From NCBI RefSeq assembly GCF_026914185.1, contig NC_070568.1:124001-188000 (forward strand): a stretch of DNA of 64,000 nt, given 5' to 3'. The notes beneath the pieces were generated by a model. It did not search any database and was not told where the DNA came from. It was given only the letters and a program-made list of their open reading frames with translations. The stretch comes from Puccinia triticina. Lineage: Eukaryota > Basidiomycota > Pucciniomycetes > Pucciniales > Pucciniaceae. Within the stretch, counting starts at the first letter, position 1; the number at the start of each line of letters is the position of its first letter. The translations under genes and the position numbers were made by a program. This document shows positions 22,065 through 32,525 of this stretch, piece by piece.

Positions 22065-22264
22065 GGGGGTTTCAAACATGGTGCAGGTCCCAGTTCAGGA
22101 AACCCAATCCAGGAAAACAAAGTTCCTGCACAAAGAATTTTCAAATTATTTCTGCATGTTTTTTGGGTAAAATTGGGTCCATGTATGCAGGGTGTCTTGC
22201 AGTTGCACCAATTTCCTGAATTTGGGGTTCCTGAAACAGGACCTGCACCATGTTTGAAACCCCC
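22065..22264. mobile_element. 200-bp mariner-type MITE
   Basis: Inverted ends GGGGGTTTCAAACATGG and CCATGTTTGAAACCCCC, flanked by TA on both sides (22063-22064 and 22265-22266). Length, ends and TA duplication fit a Tc1/mariner-derived MITE. Confidence 0.75.
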
Positions 22265-22921
22265 TATTTATAGGCTAAGTTGTGGGTGTATAGGTTAGAA
22301 GCATACTACATAGGGAAATGCTAATACACTATCTCAACAGCTGATTTTTTGGATTAATATTACATTTTTTTACATCATGGAGGACACCTCCAAAAAGTCC
22401 AATATTTTTTGAGGGGGCAAGTAAGGCCCCCTCTTTTGATCCATCAAAAAATTATCCAGAAAAACCCCCTCCTTTTGGGGGAAGTCGCTGTGCGCAAAGT
22501 ATTTTTTGGCTTGCGCGCACAGCGGGCTTGACGTCGGGGGACGGTTGATTCTGTGCGCGAAGAGTTTTCCGCTTCTGCTCGAAGTAGGTCCGTTCCTTAG
22601 ATATAATATCTATTTTTTTTTGTTTTCGTTGTTTCTGACCTGAGTTTGACAAGAGGCTTCTTCTTTTTTTTTTTTTCTTTTCAAGTGAAACTCCCTCTCC
22701 TACTGGCCGTCCAATCACCTCGATCCTTCTTCCCACTTCCCTACCCTCCATCAACTTCGGGCTGGAATCTAAGAACGCAAATGCGTGAGTCAAACATGTA
22801 CAAACTCAACTAAAACCTGGTCGATTGGAAGAGTGATGGACGATATTTATTAGCAATGGCAGCAACCAGTTAGTTCCCTTATTATGCCAACGGCTCTGAA
22901 CGACCACGAGACATTGGCCTG

Positions 22922-24920
22922 TTGACGAAACATTCGCCCAACCGTCCGGATACAGCATTGAACCAGGCATCCATCAATCCTCGATCACTCAAACCTCTCG
23001 GAAACTTAGTCCTTTCTCCACAAGATGCCTACTCAGCTCGTGCGACAAGTCTGGGAAAACTATCGATCCTTTCAGATGAACTGCTTTTACTTATCTTTTC
23101 GGAACTAACGCCGCCAGATCTACATCACTGCCAAGCCGTCAGTAGATATTTCTTTGCTTGGTGTGCCGGACTAGATGCTCTTTGGAAACCTGGGTTTATC
23201 TCCAAAAATCAAGAGCGTCTATGCGGTTGGAAAGGCAGTTGGAGATCGACTTATATCTTGAAATTTTTCAAGTCACCCAAGAACCAAGATGTCGATCACT
23301 CACATCTTCCGACTGATTTGATTCAAACACCAAACGTCTTCTCAGATGTCTTATTCCAACCAATTCTTTGTGTTAGTCATTCCATCAATTCCATCATCAG
23401 ACGCCGGACTGGACCCAGGAAGCCCCATTCCAATATCGACAAAATTACCATCGAAGAGCCCAGCACATTTCAACTTCCCAACAAACCTACAATCTTGAAG
23501 GGGTTAATTGAGGAATGGCCAGCATACAGCCGTTCATCAAGTCATTGTTGGACACTCGAATCATTAACCAAACGATACCCAAACCTCGAATTCAGGGCTG
23601 AATCAACTCTCACTACACTTGCGGATTATCGAGAATACCACGATAACTGTCTGTTAGATGAGAGCCCGATATACCTATTCGATAGTCAATTCGTCGAGAA
23701 ATCATCGATCAAAAGGGGCTTGGGTGAAGATTTCTTTGTGCCTCGAATCTTTGAGCAAGATTTGTTTTCTTGTTTGGGGGATCAAAGACCTGACTACCGT
23801 TGGCTTGTTCGTATCTCCAAGGGATCAATTCCTCTTACTCGAAAGCTACTTGAATAGTTGACCACGCATCTATTTCTGCCCATCCCACAGATTATTGGAC
23901 CCGCCCGATCTGGATCGACTTGGCATATCGACCCTAATGGAACGTCTGCTTGGAATGCCGTGATCACCGGTAGAAAATATTGGATTTGTTTCCCTCCTCA
24001 TACCACTCCACCCGGAGTGATCGTCAACGAAGACGAAAGTGAAGTCGAGAGCCCGTTGTCCATCCCTGGTATTGATCTTCTTACCCTTTCAACGTTGGAT
24101 TTCCAACTGATCTGCTCGCTTCTGGTGTGTAGAATGGTTTCTGAATTATTACAACTTTGCGAAAGAAACATACGGTTGGTTCGCCAAAGATCCGGAGACG
24201 CGCGGTTTGATGCTCGAAGGTATTTGCGAGGCCGGCGAAACCTTCTACGTTCCATCCGGTTGGTGGCATCGTGAGTGGCAGAATCTTCGGCTGATACCCA
24301 TGTCTAATGTTGATTAAACTAATTCTGGTGTCCATTCTGCAGTCGTCATCAACTTGGAACCATCGATCGCGGTCACACAAAATTTTGTCTCAGACAACGA
24401 ATTGAACTCAGTACTACATTTTATGAAATATAAACCGGACCAATTGTCCGGATTCAAGTTCAACGTGACAGAGCTCACTGGAGATAGCGACAGTGATTGT
24501 AACCCAACGCTTTCAGATAAACCCCGGTCATCAATTTTCGATAAGTTCCTTGCTCAGTTAATTCATTCGCAGAAAGTTTCGGAGAAAACTCTCTGTGAGA
24601 CCTTGGATTCAGTTGAACAATTAGAATATCAACGAAATCAAAACCGGTCCAGAATGAACCTGCACCATCAAAATGGTGGGGACGATAATCATCAAGTTCG
24701 GAAGCGAAAGAATCAGCCTGTTTGTCAGCCAGAGTCTTTCACAGATTCTTCGATGTGGCATGAAATCAAAAAGTCAAAAAATGCAATCGGTGTCGACCCA
24801 ACTAATCAATCAGAGCCCGACGCTGACAATGATCACAGTCGTTCTCATGCCCTCGGGAACGACTACGGCAATCAAAACGTTGATCCCCAAGGGTTTAAGT
24901 TTGGATTTGAATTTGAATAA
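22922..24920 (+). CDS. F-box and JmjC domain protein, JMJD6-like 2-oxoglutarate oxygenase
   Basis: Exons 22922(?)-23806, 23891-24068, 24133-24270 and 24343-24920, with introns of 84, 64 and 72 nt having clean GT...AG ends. An F-box lies near residues 45-85 (LSILSDELLLLIFSEL). A JmjC domain follows: YLFDSQF, RPDYRW, then IGPARSGSTWHIDPNGTSAW across intron 1, and GWWHLVINLEP across intron 3. The Fe(II) ligands are His 23924 and Asp 23930 (HID) and His 24267. JMJD6 proteins hydroxylate lysines of splicing and chromatin proteins in the nucleus; the F-box suggests coupling to an SCF ubiquitin ligase. The C-tail is basic and Asn-rich. The frame has no ATG at its start; an upstream exon ending ...AAATGC before GTGAGT (22784) joined at an AG near 22908 would supply one. 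The gene lies just downstream of the fold-back element. Confidence 0.85.
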
Positions 24921-25298
24921 TGTTGTCCCAAAAGATGTTTCACTTGCAGTTTAATATTTTACCTAGCCTGTTTATTTTTGAGCCTTGTTACCTACTGGAC
25001 ACATTCAAAAGATTTCTTTGCTCGCTATAAAATTGCTTTTCTTTCTTTCTGCTGTGCACAATGATCCCAAAAATATGCACCATTACATTCTTCTCATAAC
25101 CCAAGAATGAATCCTCTTGCACCGGCATCCAGTTGCACATCCATTCTGTAATCACAGTACATACTGTGGGTACTTTTTGTTGTGACTCTGCTGCGGAGCA
25201 TATTGTGTTTTCCAAAAAGGATGGATCGGACCCAAATGTTTTTGTTTTGTTATGGATTTTAGTAGGCTGCAAATCTGGATTTGCCAGCAATCTCCAAC
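24921..25298. other. 3' flank of the JMJD6-like gene, no gene seen
   Basis: AT-rich sequence without coding features. The poly(A) site of the JMJD6-like gene should lie here, but no strong AATAAA was seen. Confidence 0.4.
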
Positions 25299-25429
25299 TA
25301 AGAGCATCTCCAGCCAGGGAGGTAAAAGCGGGTTGCTAAAACCCCGGGATGGCAACTCAATTTTTGCATATAGCAACCCGCGCGGCTCTGGCACACACCC
25401 GTGGTTGCTATAATCCAGAAGCACTCCAA

Positions 25430-26080
25430 GATGACCAAGTCATCAAATGGAGTTACAACAAACCTCATGAACAATACAGCCAGTCACCGATCGGCAATAG
25501 CTTGCAAAGGTCCCTAGGACCGGTATAGCCGGTCATCAATGGCTTGCCAAGCTCTCAATGACTGGTATAGCCGGTTGTCAATGGCTTGCTGCAAAGCTCT
25601 CAATGACCGGAATACATCGCCAGTCATTGATAGCTTCCAAAGCTCGAGCTTTCAAGGCTCTTGATTGGTATAGCCAATTGAGAGAGCTCGATGACTTTAT
25701 ATCCAGTCATCAAGAGAGCTCTCAATGAACGGTATAGTCAGTCATCAAGAGCTCTCTTGATGAACGGTATAGTCAGTCATCAAGAACGCTCTCAATGACC
25801 GGTGTAGCCAGTCATCAAGAGAGCTCTTGATGACCGGTATATACCAATCAAGAGAGCTCTCAATGACCGGTATACCCAGTCATTGAGAGAGCTCTTGATC
25901 ACCAGTATAGCCAGTCATCAAGAGCTTGTGATATTCTCGATGGTTGGTCATATGTGTAGCCGGTCATCAATTGCTTTTGATGCTCTCAATGACCGGGCAG
26001 ACAGTTAGCAGGACAGCCAGTCATTGATAGCTTGCAGTGCTCTCAATGACCAGTTTGGTGGAGGGTACATATTTGTAGTT
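25430..26080. repeat. Hairpin array (TCAATGACCGGTATAGCC units)
   Basis: Imperfect units of 30-40 bp with TCAATGACCGGTAT...CCAGTCATCAAGAG stems and AGAGCTCT palindromes. The CCGGTCATCAAG core is shared with the arrays at 18480 and 43600 and with the Gypsy LTR near 11565. Confidence 0.75.
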
Positions 26081-26237
26081 GTTATAGGGTAGGTGTAGGC
26101 ACTTCTGATGGTGGGTAGGGAGGGGGGGATGAGCTTGGGGAAGTTGCTATTGAGTTGCTAGTCGAGCTTAACTAAGCCAATACTCGTGGTGAGCGGGTCT
26201 GGGTGGCAGCCCAGTCTCACCAGAGAGGCTTATGCAC

Positions 26238-26986
26238 CAAACTTAACTAAGTCCGAAGGTGGGGGCGCGAAGCGCCTCCACTGGAGGGACTTATGCGGTA
26301 TTGGTGATGTAGGACTGAGAGCAAAGGCCAAAAACGCTGATTTTGACAAATGTTCCCATAGCTCCTTCACCTCCGAGGATCCCAACAATGTTTTTGGATC
26401 AGATGAAATATCAACATCTTGTCTAATTTTTGATGCATCAGTATCATCATGAGTCCTCCTGCCTCACTCACAATGATTGATCAAAGATGGTGGATGGCAA
26501 AAGCCAACCCGGAGACTGTTAAAACAGCATTTTTAGTGCAAATCCATACACTTGCCTCGAGGAAAAAAAATGACAGGTATCTGGGACTCACTGCTCTGAC
26601 AGATCTGAGAATGTCACAAAGCTGCAGGATGCATGTGGGAACATGCATTTTTGGCCATTCACTCCAAATCCCAAGGGAGCCAGTTTGAAAAACAGTGATC
26701 AATCATCTGTTCTAGCCAGGACAAGTTTTCTTGTGTTTACATCCCCTGTATCTCAAGTTTGGCAAGGAGAAAAATACACCAGAAGGTTGCTGGAGATAGC
26801 CATGCTTCTGATGAGTCTTAGTGAAAATGTACGGGGTGATCACAAAAACACACCACTGTACAGGGACCTTAGCACAAAAAGGCAAGGATTTGGGGCATAA
26901 CTCTCAGGCCAAAATCACCTGTAAGGCATAAGTCCCTCCCAGAGGGAGGCCTTTGGCCTCCCTCGGGAGGGACTTAGTTAAGTTAG
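26238..26986. mobile_element. Mutator-like MITE, copy A, 9-bp target duplication
   Basis: Ends CAAACTTAACTAAGTCC and inverted CTAACTTAACTAAGTCC, continuing into GGAGGGACTTATGC with an internal hairpin. The duplication CTTATGCAC is perfect at 26229-26237 and 26987-26995. A 9-bp duplication and long inverted ends suit Mutator-like elements. No transposase. Confidence 0.8.
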
Positions 26987-26995
26987 CTTATGCAC

Positions 26996-27568
26996 TAGAA
27001 CACAAAGCTCGCGTGAGCGTGGCGTGATATAGAGGCCATTTTAAAGACTTTTCCTTCTGGCTTCTGTACTACTCATCACCATTTCTTGTTGTTTTGTTTT
27101 TCTGACTGCTTATCATGTTTATGATTTTTCAGTTTTTTTTTGTTGTTGTTATTCCATTCCTTCATTTTTGAAAACGGATAACAAGAAATTCAAAATAAAT
27201 CATTCCAGTTAATTAAGCGGTCACATTATAATGAAGAACATCATGTCATATCAATGACTAGCTATAATTAACGAAAGAGGAACTAGAGCTTCTTGGTAGT
27301 TTCATCATCTAAATTGCTCTTAAGCATATTTATCCTTGTAGTGTGACTGCGCTTGGCCCATGTCATATGGGGGACAAGAATTGAAGTTCAAAATCTTGAA
27401 CTTCAAAAAAAAAATCGCTAGAAGTAATTGTGATTTTGCATTAAAAAAAATATTGAAAAATCAAGAACATGCACATGTATGATGTACTGAAACCTAGAAA
27501 TGATACGTTGAGTATTGAAGGTGGGGTGATGCAAACAATGGCGCTCCCAGCCAAACCTTGGAAAATGC
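26996..27568. other. Non-coding sequence, no gene seen
   Basis: AT-rich with runs of T and A. No domain or repeat family was recognised. Confidence 0.4.
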
Positions 27569-28685
27569 TGTGGTATGCTTTACGGTTACCCATCTAGCCC
27601 ATTTCAAAATTTCCTGTTTTCTCATATGTACACTCACAAATCACCCAATACGGCAACACCACTGGATTCTACGGCCAAAACTACACAGGACACCATGGAC
27701 AACACACCTTAAACCCCTCTGGATCACAAGTTACAACCCCTTCAAGACACCATCATTCAGTTACATACACACAAAACACCATACTCAGGTCATGTAATCC
27801 GTTACATAAACCACACTTACCCAGGACATGTAACCAGTTACGTGTACCACCCTGACAGTTTGTCTACCCTTCACATATCCTTTAGCTCATCAGCTGCACT
27901 CATTTCATTGTGTTATGCACATGTCATGTAGTGTCATGCAGTGTTATGCACACTTGATGCAGGCTTATGCAGTCTGACAGTTGACAGATGACATCATGCA
28001 GGTGTCAAGATAGCAAAAACCCCTCATGCAGCTTGCAGATGACATCAGTTGACAGGCCAGGCCAGCTAAAATATCTCACCTCCTATTTCTCACTAGCTAA
28101 ATTCCCTCATATGACATCATGACCTCATGTGACCTATCAACCACCAGCCAAAATACCTCATTGTAGCTTTCAGGGCAGCTAAAACCCCTCATTCTCTTGT
28201 TCCCCTGGAGCTAAAATGTATCACTCTTTTCTATTTAAGGAGGCTCTCCTCCCCCCAGTTGTAATTTCTCTCAGCAAACTAATTGCACTCAGCTTAACCC
28301 ATAACAGTACAATACTTGCTCACTCTACAGTATTAGCCCCACTCTATATTGTGGTTTTACACCCTTCCATACAAATTACAACCTCATTACAACACTTACT
28401 CATCAGCTACATCACCATAACCCTTAAGCCACCTGCTCAAAGTAGGCTATCTTTTGATACACCTCCACTATCACTACATAAACCTTCCAATCGTAGATTG
28501 GGGGCTTGTTTTAGTGTCTAGTGACCCAGGAAAGGCAGAGGTAACCTCATTCATCCCTTTCGGCACTCAGCAAAAGGTTCTCAGGAACACTTTTGAGCTT
28601 TACAACACTCACACCAGAAAGGTGTTTTAGTATGCAAGTCCCTTTGTGACCAGCCAAATGCTGCACGGCCCGCAGGAGGCTGGGA
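27569..28685 (+). repeat. Relic LTR related to the 3' LTR at 9760
   Basis: Starts TGTGGTA like the other LTR and shares GGATTCTACGGCC (27663), a TATA-like CTATTTAAGG followed by AGGCTCTCC (28231), CAGCAAAAGG...CACTTTTGAG (28569) and GACCAGCCA...ACGGCCCG (28649) in the same order. No gag or pol on either side, so a solo or truncated LTR. Apparent frames inside are not genes. Confidence 0.65.
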
Positions 28686-29069
28686 CCTTGTGTTAAGTCC
28701 GGTTGCTAGTGGGTTGCCATACATAGCAACCCAATTGAGAGTTTTAGCTCCCGAGCCAAAATAGAAACTCGTTTGGCACCCCGGGTAGGTGGTGTTTTTT
28801 GGGTTTGGGTTGGTAAACGCAGGATAGCAACCTGGTTTACCACCCCGGGTGGAGATGCTCTAAAGGTGGGGTTTGGGACGGGTGGTCATACCCATCCCAA
28901 CGCCCGTATCCGAATTTGCCCGGGTGGACACCAAACCACCCGGGTGTTTAGGTTTTTTTTTTTCAGTTGCAGCTCGCCGGTGCCCGGTGGCATCATCATT
29001 CATGTTCCAACCCCTCCAAACATAGCCAGAATGAAGAGAAAGCAAAACACCAACAGAAGCCGCGGGGAG

Positions 29070-29310
29070 AGCCCAATCACGCCAGATCCAACACTTCTTG
29101 ATTACTGGCGAAGTTGACAGCAATCCTTCCTGATCTTGGCCAGAATGACTCAATGTTACCTTGCTATCCCCGCTACAAGTGCGTTGTTGGAGAGGGTGTT
29201 TTCCAAAGGCCGGGTCTGTTCTTGGTCGCGCTTGTCCCTTGCCCCTGGAACCTTTAAACAACTGCTTTGTATTCAAGACTGGTACCAGTCTTTTGATGGG
29301 CTTATTTAAT
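29070..29310 (+). pseudogene. hAT transposase C-terminal (dimerisation) fragment
   Basis: The frame through DPTLLDYWRS, a stop, then CYLAIPATSALLERVFSKGR and FKQLLCIQDWYQS matches the hallmark hAT dimerisation domain (YLAIPATS...ERVFS..G). Only this last part is present and it has a stop right after DYWRS. Flanking sequence 28864-29600 has ACCCGGGTGG repeats and weak TAAAGGT inverted ends, so it is a deleted hAT element. Confidence 0.75.
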
Positions 29311-29608
29311 TTTTTTTCTCATTTCTTCTCCTGTCTCACTCAACGGTTCAGCACCAGTAGTCACCCAGCACAATACAACTCAAGATTACAACTTGTAAAT
29401 AGGTCACAATACAAAATATAACCTCTAAATTGTCACAAGCAAGCAAAGATGAGCTCCTTCATGCCCTGTTCCTCCCCCAATATAAGTTGCACAACCACCC
29501 GGGTGGTTGGGTGGTTTCAAAGGCTCATCCCGTGGACCAACACCCGGGTGGTACCACCTGTGAAAACACCCGGGGCACGGGGTTTGGGTTATACCTTTAT
29601 CTCCAACC

Positions 29609-30674
29609 CAAGCTTAACAACGCCTCTCTGCGGAGGTGCAAAGTGTCTCCAAAGGAGAGGCTTACCTCTAAAGTCACATCATTGGCCCTACAGACTCAAG
29701 AATTTCTGGCCAAAAAACACATATTCTCTTTTAAAAATGTTTTCAAAAATGTAGTTTTTAGTTTAAAAAAAATCTGAGTAGACAGACTTCTCAGCTTCCA
29801 TTTCCCAGTTTTTTAACTAGCTGACACACATAATTACTAGCCCACTCTGCCTACTGTGAAGTGGTGATCCAGCGGTTTTTGGGCTCAAAATTTGAAATTC
29901 CCTGAGCCCGCGTGGGCTTGAAGGGGGGGATTGGGTACAAAAATCCACCATGTAACAACATTTACAGGATGTTTCTTACAAGGGGGGATGGATACGGGGG
30001 AGTTTGAAGTGGGGGAAAATAAGCTAAGAAGCTGGTGATTGTAATGGTGCCAAAGGCAAGCAGAGAATTGGAAGTCTAGAGGGTAATATTGGGGAAAATG
30101 GGGGAGTGTAGCAACGGTGGGCCAGCTATGCTAACCGTAGCGTAGCGGAATTCCGCTAAATTTTAGCGTAGCGTTAGCGGAATCGCGCCTTCTCTGCGCT
30201 AACGCTACGCGCAAAGGGTGCGCAGCTAATTTAGCTGTTAGCGTAGCGTTAGCGCAGATGCGCGCAATTGCGCTAACGCTACACACGCAGGGCGCAAAAG
30301 AGCGCGCGCTACGGTGCGCCACAGTGCTTTTAGCTGAAAAAAGGCCTTTTTTCCGCTAAAATCGCTGTAGCGTAGCGTAGTGACTGTAGCGGCGCGCTAA
30401 CACTAACAAACAATTGGCGCGCTGTTAGCGCCGCTGAAACGTAGCGCAGCGTAGCGGCGCTAACAGCGCGCTAACGCTACTCAAAATGGACGGGCGCTTT
30501 TTGCCGCTACGCTAACGCTAAGTGGCCCTGTAGTGTAGCGGCCCACCCTTGAGTGTAGGATCCTCCCTGCCATTTGTCTCAATCCTGTAGGGCCAGACAT
30601 GCAACTTTAGAGGCAAGTCCCTCCTTTGGAGGTTGCTACGCTCCCCCAAGGAGGGTACGCTTGTTTTAAGTTTG
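29609..30674. mobile_element. Mutator-like MITE, copy B, 9-bp target duplication
   Basis: About 100 bp of inverted ends (CAAGCTTAACAACG and CAAACTTAAAACAAGCG, then GGAG/CTCC hairpins and TGGCCCTACAG). The duplication TCTCCAACC is perfect at 29600-29608 and 30675-30683. The ends resemble copy A at 26238. No transposase; the middle is a palindrome-rich array. Confidence 0.8.
30120..30545. repeat. GCGTAGCGTTAGCG array in the Mutator-like MITE
   Basis: About 425 bp built almost wholly from short words such as TAGCG, GCTAACGCTACGC and TTAGCGTAGCG, in both orientations, so it can fold on itself extensively. No reading frame of interest. Confidence 0.8.
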
Positions 30675-31054
30675 TCTCCAACCCGCCTCGCTCGCCTGTG
30701 GATTTTGTGCCGGGGCGCTACACAGACTCAAAAGGAGGCTAAAATGGGTCACAGTATGTGCAATGGATATGCCGGAGAAATGATGTATTTCAACAAGAGA
30801 CTGAAAATGACTGGGGAATGAACCCATACAAGAGGGGAACTGTTTATATACAGGTCCAGGACTAATCTTATGAGCAAGATAGACTAAAGTTGAACCGCAA
30901 TTCATGAGGAGTGACTCCTGAGTTGAACTATCCAACACGCATAAAATCATCCTACTGACATGCAATAGTTCTTAATGAGTTATAAAAACAAATTAAACAA
31001 GAGGTGAAAACTGACATTTAACTCACTTCAGACCAGATTCATGACCCAATTAAG

Positions 31055-31096
31055 GCCTGGCACTCTCTAGAGAGTCCCACACTTTCTCCCCTGGTG
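31055..31096 (-). repeat. Single end of the CACCAGGGGAGA family
   Basis: Inverted CACCAGGGGAGAAAGTG with the CTCTCTAGAGAGT subterminal palindrome, as in the element at 19664-20541. No partner end found nearby. Confidence 0.55.
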
Positions 31097-32525
31097 CCAA
31101 CAAAAACATATTCTCACTTGATTATATTCTTTGCCCATCTCACCATATAGAGGTTGTATAAACATCTTGTACTCAATAAAACTGATCTAGGTCTGATACA
31201 GACTACTACACACAAGTTTTCTCCGTCATAAAGTCACACCACAACAATAAATAAATTTGTTGTCAGAATTCTGTGTAGTATAATAGAGGGGCAGGTCATT
31301 CAAACCACCCGTAACAGTGGTATTACTTAGCTGGAATATCATATTGTTATTTACCCCTCAAAGGACTGCCAACCCATCCCAAAGGAGCTCTCACAGCGGG
31401 GCTTGGGGGCCGCAGTGAGGAGGTATGATTTTTTATTTCTTTTTGCCATTTTTGCAAAAATTACATATCCAACTACCTTTCTGTATTTTTATTTTTGACT
31501 TCTGACTACCAAAATGTGCCTGGGCCAATTTTTGGTCCGCACGACCCCGGTGCAACGTCGGGGAGTGGTCCTCCCAACGCAAACCGCATTTGGTAGTTGG
31601 AAGTCAGATTTTAGGTAGTGGATTAATTAAGACTGCAGCCCAACTTCAAACATTGTCATTGGACATAAGATTAATTATTGTCTTTTTGGAAAAGCTTGGA
31701 CCTTTTCCGCCTAAACTCAGTATTTGTTTAAGACATACCGTCTTTTGTTTTGCTGGGTTTTATCCTGACATCTGTCAGACAAGGCCAAAGCCAAAAATCA
31801 CCCCCGGAGCCACCATTCTCCAGTACATGATCTTGGAGTACAGCTAGTGAGAATCTGATTTCACATTCGGAGCCAGGGCAGCTTGTAGACCCTGTAGCCC
31901 CCTAACAATGATCACCCGCTCCCCTCTGCCCCAACGGAGGGGCCAACCAACAACCCGGCCGCTTTCTGACCTGAGAGGGAGCATGGCAGCTGTGGGATAT
32001 CCAAGGCAGAAACTGATTTCAAATAGCTAGAGGACTAGTGATATATCCATACACAAAGCAGACAGAGGTCCAAGCTTTTTGGTAAAGACAATACAATTGT
32101 GCAAATGAAATCTATCTTGGTAGAAATCCAATTCTTCAAAGAAGCAATCACAGATCATACTAGATATGTAAGAAATTCACACATGCCTCATGTGATCCTT
32201 ACAAATGATCTTTTTGCGGTGCTTCCTTCAGTTTTGTCTTGAAAGACTTTTCTCAGACTGAGAAAATTGGAGAAGGAAAAGGTTAGATATTGAATTAAAC
32301 AAAAAAAGATGTAAAACGGATTCAACGGTCTACTAGTTGCTGCTGTTAATTTTATTAAAATGAAAGTGAGCAGAAGTTATGAATAAGTAATATATATATG
32401 TAAAAAGGAGAGAAAGAGAGCGGGAAAAAAGAGAGAGAAGTGAGGCAAAAAAAAAAGAAAAAAGAAACCAAGCATATTGACCAAACAAAACTGGACTAAA
32501 GTTTAACAATTGACACTAGAAGGAA
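31097..32525. other. Intergenic region downstream of NST1-like gene, no gene seen
   Basis: Contains a possible small inverted repeat (GACTTCTGACTACCAAA at 31498 and TTTGGTAGTTGGAAGTC at 31589). It ends in AT- and purine-rich sequence (32390-32470) that would be the 3' UTR of the convergent NST1-like gene. Confidence 0.45.

Larger units (their letters stand above)
18047..22592. mobile_element. Fold-back element with ~435-bp arms, split by a ~3.1-kb insertion
   Basis: The left arm (18047-18480) runs GACCTACTT...GCAG then an AGGGGG-rich stretch, then CTCCCGCTACCCC and on to GGCCATCAAGCGGAG. Its inverted inner half lies at 19005-19190 and its inverted outer half only at 22340-22592. The two right-arm pieces join at the point matching left-arm position 18300, so roughly 19172-22340 is a later insertion. 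No transposase seen. A truncated copy of the left arm occurs at 39353-39766. Clear target duplications were not found. Confidence 0.65.
25302..28860. mobile_element. Candidate Harbinger-type element (GAGCATCTCCA ends), with later insertions
   Basis: GAGCATCTCCAGCC at 25302 and the inverted GAGCATCTCCACCC ending at 28860 are flanked by TAA (25299-25301 and 28861-28863). Subterminal AGCAACCCG/GGGTTGCTA blocks match between the ends. TWA duplications are typical of PIF/Harbinger. The interior holds a hairpin array, a Mutator-like MITE and a relic LTR. Whether the two ends belong to one element or to two broken ones is open. Confidence 0.5.

Noticed and set aside
18047..22592. Single large DNA transposon with genes between its terminal repeats
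   Set aside because: The right arm is in two pieces and the central segment has its own independent small elements and no transposase, so a later insertion explains it better.
27558..28521. Short frames with hydrophobic or His-rich translation
   Set aside because: They lie inside the relic LTR and have no counterpart in the related LTR at 9760.
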